From the NCBI RefSeq assembly GCF_901000735.1, contig NC_081543.1:9035921-9099920 (forward strand): 64,000 nucleotides of DNA. The letters are read 5' to 3'. The notes under the pieces were generated by a model. The model made no database searches and was not told the DNA's origin. It worked only from the letters and a program-made list of their open reading frames with translations. The first letter of the stretch is position 1, and each line of letters begins with the position of its first letter. Source of the stretch: Corylus avellana (lineage: Eukaryota; Streptophyta; Magnoliopsida; Fagales; Betulaceae). Position numbers and translations under genes: made by a program. Below, piece after piece: positions 1-11,333 of this stretch.

Positions 1-3000
1 AAAATATAAAAAAAATAAATAATTTTTTTTTAAAAAAAAATAAATTAATTTTAAAAAGTTAAAAATCGAAAATTTTTAAATTTTATTTATAAAAAAAAAA
101 ACTGAAATTTTTATTAAAAAAAACGATTTTTTTTTTCATTTTTTTAAACGAAATTTTTTAATTTTTCTAAAACGGAAATTTTTATTTTAAAAAAATTATA
201 AAAAAAAATTAATAAACAAAGGAAACTTTTCAATTTTTTAAATTTGGCCACATATTTAGTTTTAGGCTTTTTTTTTAGAAGTTTTAATATTTTTGTTTTT
301 ATTTTACTAAGAGTAATTTCGAAATTGGGGAAACATTTCACAATGTTTTGTTGGTTTGGGAGGACATTGTTAATTGGATGGTAGTTTGAGGGGGTATGTG
401 AATTTTCGCTTAAAAAAATATTTATTTTTAATTTTTATAAAAAATATAAATTTTTAATTTTTTAATTGTAAAAAGGATTTTTTTTTTGTTTTTTTTTTTA
501 ATTTGGCCGACCCTTGGATTATATATATTAGTTTTAGATTTTTTTTAGAAGTTTTAGTATTTTTCTATTTTATTTTATTTTATTAAGAGTAGTTTCATTA
601 TTGAGAAAATATTGACAATTTTTAGTAATTTGAGGAGGGATATTGTTACAATTGAAAGTTGAAAGAGACATTATTCATCGAGTGGTTGTTTGAGAGGCCA
701 TGTGTGAACTTCCTTAAAAAAATAAAATAAAATAAAAAAAAGATAACTACTTACTACTCAATAGGTTTTAATAAAAAGAACAATATAATAAACATTTGAC
801 CAAACATTCGATATGACTTGATAAATTTCATTGGACTTTGTGAATATTGAAATCATGTCAAAATGTTTCGCAAGATTCGATATATATTATATAAGATACT
901 AAGACAGTAAGACCTAAACAAAACAATGGGATTAGGGCTCCGTTTGGGAATGGCCTTTGGCCTTTAAGTGGTTGAGAACTATTGATTAATGTTTGGTATG
1001 GGAAAGTGAAAAAAAAAAAAAAAAAAGAGTTTAATAGTGAGTTTTTTTTTTTTATTATTTAAATAATAGTAAAAAGTAATTGATTTGATGTAAAAAGTAA
1101 GAATGTTGAGAGTTAAAAAAAAAAATCTGAAAAGATCTCAATCGGAAGCAATGAAGTAATGGAATCCTTGAGTATTTGATCATTTAAGCAAATAAGCTAA
1201 GCCCTCAATTCGGTTACACGTTAGGCATTGGGCAATATGTATAAAACTCTTTATGTTAAACTAATAATTGACAATAAAATCTCGAGATTCTCACCCATTA
1301 ATCAACAATTACATAGCTACATGCTTATTATTACGCCAAAAAAATTAAAAAATAAAATAAAAATCAAGAAGTACCATCTGGGGATACCCCTCCAAACTAA
1401 AAACCAAAACAAAACAAAACAAAAAAATATCAAAAAATATCATCCAGGGATGCACCTCCAATATATATAATATATATATCAACAGCTAATAACTTAATCT
1501 CCCCAAAAACTGCCACAGGTTGCAGGTTACATAACTTACAAAGTTATTAACAACATATTGTATATCATCAGTTGCTATAAGTAGCATACTAAAATACAAA
1601 CATAAAAACTACAAGTATTTCTACAACTAACTTTTAGTAAGACAGCCTTCCAAAAATTTGGGTGTCCTATCAGTCCTATGCACAATAGTACTAACTCTCG
1701 TATGGGACCGCATCCTCTTAAAGGTGGAAGAGTGAGTCCACGAATCAGGAAATTCAAGTAAATTGACCATTTATAATCAAAGCCTTATTTTGTTTGAAAT
1801 ATATATCTCATTACCGGTGTTTACTAGACAATCATGTATGCAAGGTTTTCATAAAGGAGTTTTAATAAACGTATAGATAAATGGTAAACTAGCTGATAGA
1901 CAATTTAATACATAGTAATAAAACAAAATAATATTTCTTAACATTTTCTTACTACATAATTAACTCCACATTTCATAATTTGAAGTGATAAAGCAGTTCA
2001 TAGCATGATAAGTAAAACATCAATTAAAATTAACATGTTTTTAAGCACATAGCATTGCAAAACATAACATATCATATCATTATAACAATAAGTGAATTTA
2101 TACTCCCACTTATCCTCAAGAGTTCGCTAAGTGTTACCCCACTTAAACCGCAAGATTGCTAATAATTTACTCCTCTCATAGCTTTGAGGTGTTAAGCGTG
2201 TGACCCCGCTTAACCGCTAGGCTAATAGGTAACTTTGTTTCCTCCTTCCTAACATCGGGGTTTTAGGCGCATAATTCATCCCTAACCATTGGGCTTTTTC
2301 ATGCATTCATATATAATCTCATAACTTTCCATAATATTATCTTTTTCGCAAATCACGTTTTCCTTCCAAAACTCAATCGCTTTTCATAAATCATTTCAAT
2401 TGGAAACTCATTTTCATTTAATACATATAAAACATTCCAAAATATATTCATGTGTAATCAAAATAGTAGGGCTCAACAAAACATACAAAATATGCTTTTG
2501 TAAAATATTGCAGGGTAGTAAGTGTGAACTTACAATTTAAGGTTATACTCCTTTTGAGCAATGTGGCTTTAAAAATTATCATTGAATTTAGAATGATTCA
2601 CTGATACATTTCATACCACCTTTGATGAGACAAAAGGAAGGTAAAAATCCTATATATGTTTAGCATTATTCATCATAATCACATGTAACTTCTTAATCAA
2701 GTGTCACAATCATCTTCCACGCGAAATATAGTTCCTTAGGAACTGCCAACCTTTGCAGAAATGGTAGAAATTTGTCATTTGATATGAAATTATCAAAGTA
2801 ATGACAATGTTACTATTTAGGGATAACAGCTAGAACACAAGTTACAGCGATTCAAATCAAACGCAGGATCTTAAACAAAACTTCAACATCCATTTTGGAT
2901 ATTTGGTTCAAGTTTATAAAGCATTAAAGCCATACAACAAATTAACAAGCAAAACAACTTAATTTTTTTTTTTTTCAGAATTCAATACACTATCTTTCTT

Positions 3001-3050
3001 CCCTTCAGAAGATCTTCCGTATCTCAATAAATGAACAAATCAACTGTACA
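1..3050. other. AT-rich intergenic region downstream of SEC16
   Basis: No convincing gene is seen. Bases 1-730 are extremely A/T-rich. They contain two diverged direct copies of a segment of about 180-220 bp (about 241-418 and 500-722) that share a stretch beginning AATTTGGCC and ending near TGTGAA. Bases 940-1130 resemble a short MITE also seen at 25180-25465 (shared AATAGTAAAAAGTAA core). The segment 1480-2960 has the look of non-coding retrotransposon sequence, but I found no protein domain or paired LTR to prove it. Confidence 0.5.
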
Positions 3051-3378
3051 ATGGTGCCGACAGAGGGTCTCCTTTTTGTTTATAAAATAAAAGTATCGAC
3101 TCCTGAAGCCTCAAATGGTGGCGACTCCCGGCACATTCAAATAAAGTTTACGTTCAAGGGTAAAGAAGACTTTGCCAACTACATTTCATCTCACGTTGCA
3201 GGGAGGGGAAGCTGGAAACATTTGAAAGGCATCTTCTATTTCTTTCGTGACTCAGGTTTCAGCACATGCCACCATTTTGCACTTTCCAGAGATTCAGGAG
3301 TAGGATTGTCCCAAGTATTCTATTGATCACAAAGAACAAAACTTTGATATTTACATCTTCATTCTTCACTGCTTTGGC

Positions 3379-6300
3379 TCAAAGTTCCACTTCATGAAGG
3401 TCATCCCCAAAACTGCCGCCACTCATCGGCATTCGCATCAGAGTAGGATCATTAGGCATAAATGAAGATGGGGGCATGCCCAATGCCTCCCCTAGAGGTT
3501 TTATTTCAGCCGCATTGGGAGGGCTGAATGGATCGCTCAAGCTTCCACCCCAGGATGCCGTTCGCCGTGAGTGAGAAGAGAGAGGGACCATGCCATTCGT
3601 CACTGCTCCCTTGCCTGGGACGCTACCCATGCTTGGGAACCGCTGAATGGTCATTGATGATGGAGGTACAGGCGACTGGAATGAGTCATTTCTGATGGAT
3701 GTCGAAGGATCTTCATTAGTTGTAGTTTCTTCTTGCCCATTTTCTGCTATAGCACCCATCGTCTCTTCGCCGCCTGATGATGCTGGGGCGGGAATAAAAA
3801 ACTTTGCATTTGCAGACACAGAAGGCTTAACCGATTGAACAGAAGGTGACTGGAACAAGGTTGCAGGCTTTCCACCACCTTGGTTAAAGGTGTCCACATA
3901 CCTGCCAAAAGGCCACATGAAAATAGTTTTATCGAGACTGATTTGATGAACTTTGAGATAAGGGCTGTCTGTACTTCATATGTTTTCATACGCCAAGCAA
4001 AGTATATCACTAACCAAATAAATTAAATCACACGATCCTAATATTCCAAGAAAGCGAAAAAAGTGCTGCCAAGTCAATTTTTTTATAGTATATTTCTTCA
4101 TGTTTCCTATTAAAGAACAAACACAGTTCCACATTCCCCAACTTTTATACCAAACTTATAAAAGGGTTGAACTCCACTTTATTTAATCGTGAAATTTCAA
4201 ACCAAAAAAAAAAAAAGTAGAAAGCAAAATTCTATCAAAGTTACCTTGACCTAACACCCATCCTTCCACGAGCTGAGAATTGATTTGAGCTGGATGGAAT
4301 AGATGGGATTCCTGAAGAATGTTCTGAAGGCGTAGGAGATCTGTAATCCAGGCTCTGATTGGTTGGAATCCCTTCTTTCTGCAATGCAGATTTCAAATTG
4401 TAATCTGACATACCATTCTGGAAGGCTGCAGTTGTTGGAGGGGGGGGTGGCAAGGCCGCTTCTTCAGCTGGGGGCTCTACACCTTCCTCTACCCATCTCT
4501 TCAACTTTTCATCATAATAGAATTTGTTCTTTTCACCGAGTTTAGCCTTCAGCCGCAATAGAATAAAATCCATTTAAAAGGGGTACCAAGAGAAACATTA
4601 ACCATATTCTTCCTCAAAGAAATAAATAAAAAGATAGGAGAGAAACCTAAAAAAATAACATTTTTTTAAGAAACTACCTGTCGACCAGAGCGGGGCCTCA
4701 TAACTAACCCAACAGTCTTTTGCAGTAACTGTGAGCCAAAACCAAAAGGAGCAAAGCGTGATGCCCCAGCTGAAGCTTTACCTTGTTCATTTGTTGACGT
4801 CATTTCTTTTGACGAATCAACCTGATCCTATCTTTAGTCAGTAAAATCTCATAAATGTAACAGTTCGCTACAAATATAGATTATGTTTTCCCAAGCTGGG
4901 GGATACTATATACCTGTCTTGGAGTTCTACCAAAGTCTGGCTCTGAAACACTTCTATTAGCCATTTTCATTCTATTACCATCAGCTGTCCAATCGCTTAT
5001 GGGCTCCATTGAAGCGGAAGGCATTAGTGATGACATGGCCATTGTTGACTGACTAGTTGATACTCTAGGGCCGGTTGGCTGTTGATAATGTTCGTTACCT
5101 GGGACACTTCCTTGTGATGTTGAAGGAGCAGGTGGCGGTAAACCCCCAACAACGCGATGTGCAGTACTGTCAAAAAAGTTGAGCAATTTGCCAACTAATT
5201 TTCCAGGAGCCAAATTTGCGGTGTATCCACCCTGCAAATAGAATGTACATTCAGAGGAATCAGCACTAATAGCTTAAAAGTCACGAGGATACAAATAATA
5301 GGACTAAGTACCTGTTGATGAGTTCTGATCCTCTCCTCAAGAGATAATACTAACTGTTTCCATGTTTCTACTTCGGGTACTCGACCAGTCTTCAGAGACT
5401 TCAATACCGCTTGACAGTATCTGAACTAAGCTCACCACGTTAAAAAAATAAAAATGAAGGCAAAATTGCATAAAGCATCAAATTGAAACAATTTCTACTT
5501 ACTTCAAAGAGTCTGAAACCTTCCCCACTTCAGCTAGCATGTGTGCATATATGAGTTTATATGGTTGAAATGGCAGCAGGATAAACTGAGAGTTTCCGAG
5601 CACCTTGGAATATTCATATAACTCGGTCCTCTGCCAAATACCCATCAGGTCTGTTCAGTATGAATTTGCCATAAAGCATAATTTACTAGAAATTGTTGTA
5701 AAGGGATAATTAGCTTTTTTTCTGAGCTAAGGCCAGTAAAAAGGATACTAAGGTGGACAACTACATCAACATCTGAGCTTAGGTTAATCAAAGCAAAAAC
5801 AACAAATAATAAGGGTGAATCAGACATATGGCCATTACTTAAACAATCCCAAATGACAGTGGTAAGCTGCCCAACAAGAAAAAAAATCAGACCACCAGGA
5901 ACCATGCATATACACATAATAAAATGAGTCACCCTGCATTCTCCAGGAAAGTTAAACCATCTTGCAACCACTAGAATGGCAGAACCAATAGATTTACAAA
6001 ATGTAAAGCCTGCTCCAAGCAACAGAGAATGCAAAAACAAAAATTTCCAAAACTTCAAGAAAGAGACAACCATGAGTGCTAAGTTGGAATCTTAAAGCAC
6101 CTGAATAGCCTCGGGACTAGCATAGGTTCGAGGAAATTTCCAGTGATCTGCTCCAATTAGACACAGTCTGGCACTGTCTGAGTATGACTCGAAGTTTGCT
6201 TCAGCAACTAAATAGCAGATGTGTGCAGCAGTAATCTGAAACAGGACTCATCTTAACTTTAGGAATTAAAAAAAAAAAAGAAAAAAGAAAAAAAAAATGT

Positions 6301-9300
6301 AAAGGATATAAACTACAAAACGTCATATAGTACCTCACTTCTTTCCTTCCACAGGCAATCTCCAAGATGAATAATTACAAGTTCATCATCTTTTGTTCTA
6401 TTTGCAGCTATTACGGCCAAATTTTCTTCCCAGTCATCAAGCATACAATTGGCCCCAATCTATAGTTTCACCACAAAAATAATAGGTTGAGTGTCTAATG
6501 CAGAGATGCTAACAGAAAAATTTGGTAAAATCTAGAAAGATGCCAACAAGCCAGATCAAGGGTTTGAGCTCTAGGGATCCAAGATCATGTGAATCCTCCC
6601 TAGCTTCAGGAATACCTGTATTGGTGTGTCAAAGAGATGAAATATAACAGGAATATCAAGGTGATCCAAAAAAGTGTTTGCCTCTTTTAGCTTGTATTTT
6701 ATATAAAACCTCTACCTTGCTGCAGTGTCACATTTCTTTTCTTATATACTAGAGTATAGCATTGCCCATACTACAGTTTATAACAACTTAATAAAAAATG
6801 AAAATGAAAATGAAAACAAGTTAATGTAGCAACAATCTATTACAATAGATGGTTCTTAAGTTGATAGTCACCTGTGCAGGCTGTTGATGCAGATTGACAT
6901 CGCCTGGAAGACCAGGATCACCTGTGCTGTATGAAGAAAACACCTCTGCTGGTTGCCCTGCAATTAGCAGGCATAAAGTCCGGAGAGGTGATCCGGCAAC
7001 CAGCTGCCGAAGAGCCATTTGCTTTACAGTATCAACATAGAACTGCATTGGTTCGAGACAGCACCCCCAATCCGGAGAATAAAGAGAATAAAAGGTGAGA
7101 AGATGTGAGATCAGTATATAACTACTAACTCACAACTTCACAAACACAAGCATCTGGATAGATTGAAATGGACAACAAACCTGATCACCAAGCTGTGAAG
7201 CAAGCACAAGTGCAGGTCCCCACAACTGACCTTCTTGTGCACATTGTAGAGCCTCTCTCTTTCGACCAGATACCAGAAGATTTTGTACCTCAGAAGCAGT
7301 TGCCTGAAAGCACACCAAAATCTGTTACAAAATGATAAAATTGACAAATACAAAAGTGGGAGGAAAGCAAAGCAACCTATTGAATACCTTTATTTGTCCA
7401 TCAGAAGGCAACTTCTGCAAGCAGTGGCTAAGAGCACCATACTCGCCGAACTGAGCACCATTCCTCTTAGCAGATGCAAAAAGTTTAGCAACTGCTGATT
7501 CTGGAGAATCATTTTCCTATTGAGAATAAAAGGCTATTAGATTACAAAATGCCATATCAATGATATAGTAGATTGTTCTTAAAAGCATACAATCAGTTGG
7601 AAGGAAAAAACTAAGAACCCTCTTATGGGAAGATACGACTGAGGAAGGCAAGCCAACTCAAAAAGTTATCACAATAACAAGAAACACAACCTAAAATAAT
7701 TCATTGAAACCTACAGCAACAGAAGTAACAATTAATTGCGATGTGCAAGAGAAATGGGAAGTCTGTGGACCACCTTCTTCTTTCATTGCGATGTGGCTTC
7801 CACCATTTGGAGTGCTTTTTTCAGTCGTTATGGGATGTCCTAGGTTATGCCTAGACTTCTTGTTGATTTGTATGACTCTTGGTGGCCCTGTGTTCCGGTG
7901 TGTTAAATGGTGCCTACGTGCCTCGTTTGGTGTTTGGTGTTTATAGATGGAAATGAATGATAGAAACTTTGAGGACAAGGAGAGGACTCTGGGAAAAAAA
8001 AAAAAATTCTTTGTTCTACAAAACATTGTATCAATGGACGGCGACATATGTGTCTCCTCTATCGTTTAGTTATATTAAATTTGTTTTGCTCTTTCTAGTT
8101 AGGTGGTTCCTTTTGTATGCTTCTTGTATACTTAGGGACACCTTATGCTTTCAATGAAATTGGCTTATTACTTATCAAAAAAAAAAAAAAAATTAATTAT
8201 CCTGCTTCGGAAAGCATAAAAAAGAACATCATTGGTAAGTCGGTGTTTTAATATTCATACTTCAAGTAAACATGTTATAGGTGGTTTTCTTTCATGGTGC
8301 CTGAGCACCCCTAGAAATACAATGCCAGTTTTGCAGCCAAACTTTTTGCTAATAATTTATAACACAAGTGCCTTAATCCCATCTAATTGGGCTTGTCAAC
8401 ATGAATCATTTTACACCAATCAGGCCTATCTAGGGCCTTGTTCCTAGTTACTTCTCTAATAATCCAGTATTCTAGCATTAATAAATGCAATAAAAAGAAA
8501 GAAAGTGGGCTTCAGCCTACATCATGCTACCAGAAGAAAGAAAAAAGGAGAGGATGGGGGGCTAGGGCTAGGGCTATGGCAGGCATTTATGTCACAGAGA
8601 TTACCCTGTAGGTTTATGGAGAATACTCTTATCACAGTGAGGCACTTGAATACTAAAGTATAGAGAAAATATGGAAGTACTGGAAGTATTTATGCCAAAC
8701 CATACAGCAGTTATAAGAATGCACAAGCTAATAGAGGGCAGATTCAGTTTTTAAGTTCCGAAAGGATTGCCAAGAGTATGAATTTTTAAAGGCCACACGA
8801 CAAGCAATTTTTAACACACAACAGATATAAGTCGCAAGGTTGTGGATAATTGGTCAATCTTGAAGGAGCTCGGCTAGCTAGGAAACACAAGTCAATAAGG
8901 CTTTATCACAATTATTATGATTTTCTACAAGAAGTGCAGACATAATATATATAATTGCTCATCAAGCCAAAAACAAGATGAAAGGAAAAAGTGTGATTTA
9001 CCCTCAAAATAGTGTCAGCACCAAAAGGAGATCGAAATTTTCCATAATGTTGACAAGCTATCTTGAGCAATGAGAGAAGCAACCTCAATACTTCGCCTTT
9101 TCTATAATCCATGTCAGGTGATTCACACCCTGTAATCCTCTCATCAATCCATTTGTTCAAGTCTTTACTTGCAACACTCCCACCAACCAATGGACCTGGA
9201 AAAGATTGTTTGCACAAAGTATGAAAATAACCAGAGGCACCTGATCCAAGGCTGAAGGATCGGTGTTCCCCATGACAACTTCCAACAAGTTTAGAACAGA

Positions 9301-11333
9301 GATTGAGCCTCCTACAGGATCCTTCACATAAAATAAAGATACGTGATTAGCCCTTTCATAATATTGATATCAAATCGTTCCATTTGGCTACTTCTCTGAG
9401 AGAAAGAATAGTGGAATTGAAAGCAAAAATATTCACTCAAGAAAGCCTTATACAGAGATTTGATTTTTCAACAAATTATAACAAAACAAGAGTCTTCCGG
9501 CAGGGGGCAGGGGGCAGGGGGCCGCACATCATAAAAACATAGGACAACATCATAAATATATTCTTCTTTCCTAATCTCAGTATTTTGGCAACCAAATGGA
9601 GCATTAAAGAAAAGTAGAAGATTCCAAGGCCCAACCTGGCTTCCATACGACGAGGTACTGAGAGGACTATTATCTTTCATTACAATGAGTTTTCCACCAA
9701 AACCGAAAGTTACCAGGGCATGTGGAGGACGCCCAGCAGATGATCTTCCTACATTGGGAGCATAAGAAGTCTGATGCCCATTCTCAAAAGATTGCTGGGA
9801 ATAACCAACGGTTTTCTGACTGCCAAAATAATCGTTCGAGAATTTTGTTTGTTTATTTGGCTTCAGATTTGGCTGACTAAACTGCTGATTAAAGTTCCCA
9901 TCAGGGACAAAGCTTTTAAATTCAAAAGTCCCATTAGCCTGACCATGACTCTGGCTCCCTCCGTTGTAAATTGAAACTGCTCCGAAGGAATTGAAAGGCT
10001 CCTGTTGATCAATGTTTACAGAAGCCTTAGAACTATAAGAATTATCAAATTGCTGGTTTCCACCCAAAGTCAAAAAAGCCTCACTCTTCGGAACAGTTTC
10101 AGTTGCCCACGTACTCAGATCCTGCTGATTATTATTGCTATAAGCCCCGGCCCAGCTTCCATCTTGGCCTTGGCTACCAAAACCTTGAGACGCATAATTG
10201 TCAGCTTGCCCATACTCACCATATAAGCTATCATTCATCTGATTAAAACTACCAGGTGAAACAAACCCATTTTGATGCTGCTGCTGCTGATCTTGGGTCA
10301 GAGCCGTTGATTGAATGGACGAATTGTATGTGTCCAATGTGCGCCACTCTTGCACAATTGTGTCATAATACCAACCGGGGTACTGAGGATCAAACACCAT
10401 ATGATCCGGGTACCCATTATTCCCTTGCGAAAATACACTCTCGGTCGTGCTAGTTTCAGTCACAGTTCCCACAACAGACTGAGCAGCCTGCTGCATGTAA
10501 GAAACCTCTGTTTTCCTATCAGAAACAGCACCCCAATCACTGGCCGAATCATGAACATCTGCCACCGCTGTTGCATCATAACCATCCACTTGATACCATT
10601 GCCCGGTATTCTGGTCATACTTCCACCCCGGATAGAGATTATCCCAATACTGACTACTATTTAAATCCTGCACATTCGTACTTTGTTCAAGGGACGCACC
10701 ATAAACTTGACCCTCCTGATAATTTGCATAATTAACCGAATTATTCACACCATCAGCTACACATTCACCCTTGGCCGACTCAATTTTCGCTTCCTTATTC
10801 AACTTATCGCCCTCATTCCCCGGGAGATCACCGGAACCGCCTCCCAATTCACTGAAAAAATCTGAGTAGGAACCGACCCGTTTGTTGCCATTCTGTGCCG
10901 AATCCGAGTCCGCGTGAAACGAATTCCACCCAACCTCCTTAACCGCCAACCCCCCGGATCCACTGCTCTTGCTCACAGATGAATCCGACGGGAATTCAGA
11001 TCCTATCCCATTATTACTGGACTCCAATACGCTATCACATCCAATCGAATTCGACGAAACCAACGAATTCCTCTCCTCCGAGTGAGCGCCCACCGACTCT
11101 GCCCCGGCATCCACGCAGTCCTTTTCTCCTTCCGCTCCGAAATCGTCAAATGCATGTCCACCTTCACCGACGCTCAGATTCGCGAACGCCTTCGCGTCAT
11201 CGGAATCGCTGCCGTCAGCCAACGGGGGGTTTGATCCCGTGGTGGCCGGGGGACCGAACTCATCGTCGACCAGTTTATCGAAGAAATCCTCGTCCGTCTG
11301 ATCCTCCACCTGAAATGGAGGATTCGAAGCCAT
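3379..11333 (-). CDS. SEC16: Protein transport protein SEC16 (MAIGO5-like), 13 coding exons
   Basis: This gene encodes the peripheral ER-membrane scaffold that organises ER exit sites and COPII coat assembly. Exons, in transcript order: 9636-11333, 9002-9321, 7388-7516, 7181-7303, 6872-7042, 6334-6459, 6101-6235, 5503-5630, 5312-5420, 4914-5231, 4678-4821, 4245-4546, 3379-3901. All have GT/AG borders and consistent phases. The predicted protein is about 1408 residues, close to plant SEC16. Exon 1 (566 codons) encodes the acidic, Gln/Ser/Tyr-rich N-terminus with repeated Trp-Tyr motifs (YPGWKYD, YPGWYYD), then VTFGFGGKLIVMKD at the start of the central conserved domain. Exons 2-9 carry the alpha-helical central domain (FPGPLVGG, LLLSLLKIACQHYG, GQLWGPALVLASQLGDQ, SKVLGNSQF). 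The last exons carry the conserved C-terminal segment (KFYYDEKLKRWVEEG, GRMGVRSRYVDTFN, RTASWGGS). One base appears to be missing in exon 2 near 9247, so the exon reads in two frames. Intron 2 (7517-9001) contains a LINE 3' end. The start codon is the first ATG of the conserved N-terminus. Confidence 0.95.
7697..8193 (+). mobile_element. LINE 3'-end fragment with poly(A), in SEC16 intron 2
   Basis: This stretch lies in the opposite orientation to SEC16. It reads as a decayed C-terminal part of a plant L1-type ORF2 (zinc-knuckle reverse-transcriptase-associated region, with HCDVASTIWSAFF-like reading across frames). It is followed by a 3' UTR ending in a sequence like TTATTACTTATC plus about 16 A at 8178-8193. 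It resembles the LINE tail at about 32470-32851. No clear target-site duplication was found, so the 5' edge is approximate. Confidence 0.65.

Noticed and set aside
144..341. Short minus-strand open frame, Lys/Phe/Leu-rich
   Set aside because: It is a by-product of an extremely A/T-rich stretch, with no conserved motif.
1480..2960. Ty3/gypsy long terminal repeat
   Set aside because: The sequence style is suggestive, but there is no paired repeat, primer site or protein domain, so no call was made.
8564..8590. Repeated GGGCTA words as interstitial telomere sequence
   Set aside because: Only about three units are present, and the unit is not the plant TTTAGGG repeat.
9181..9247. A 47-nt intron in SEC16 exon 2 (CAG|GTGCCT to TTCCAG|GT) as an explanation of the frame change
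   Set aside because: Removing it deletes conserved residues (GYFHTLCKQSF) and still leaves the wrong frame afterwards. A missing base is simpler.
10005..10865. Several plus-strand open frames across SEC16 exon 1
   Set aside because: They are antisense shadows of a long conserved minus-strand exon with no recognisable motifs.
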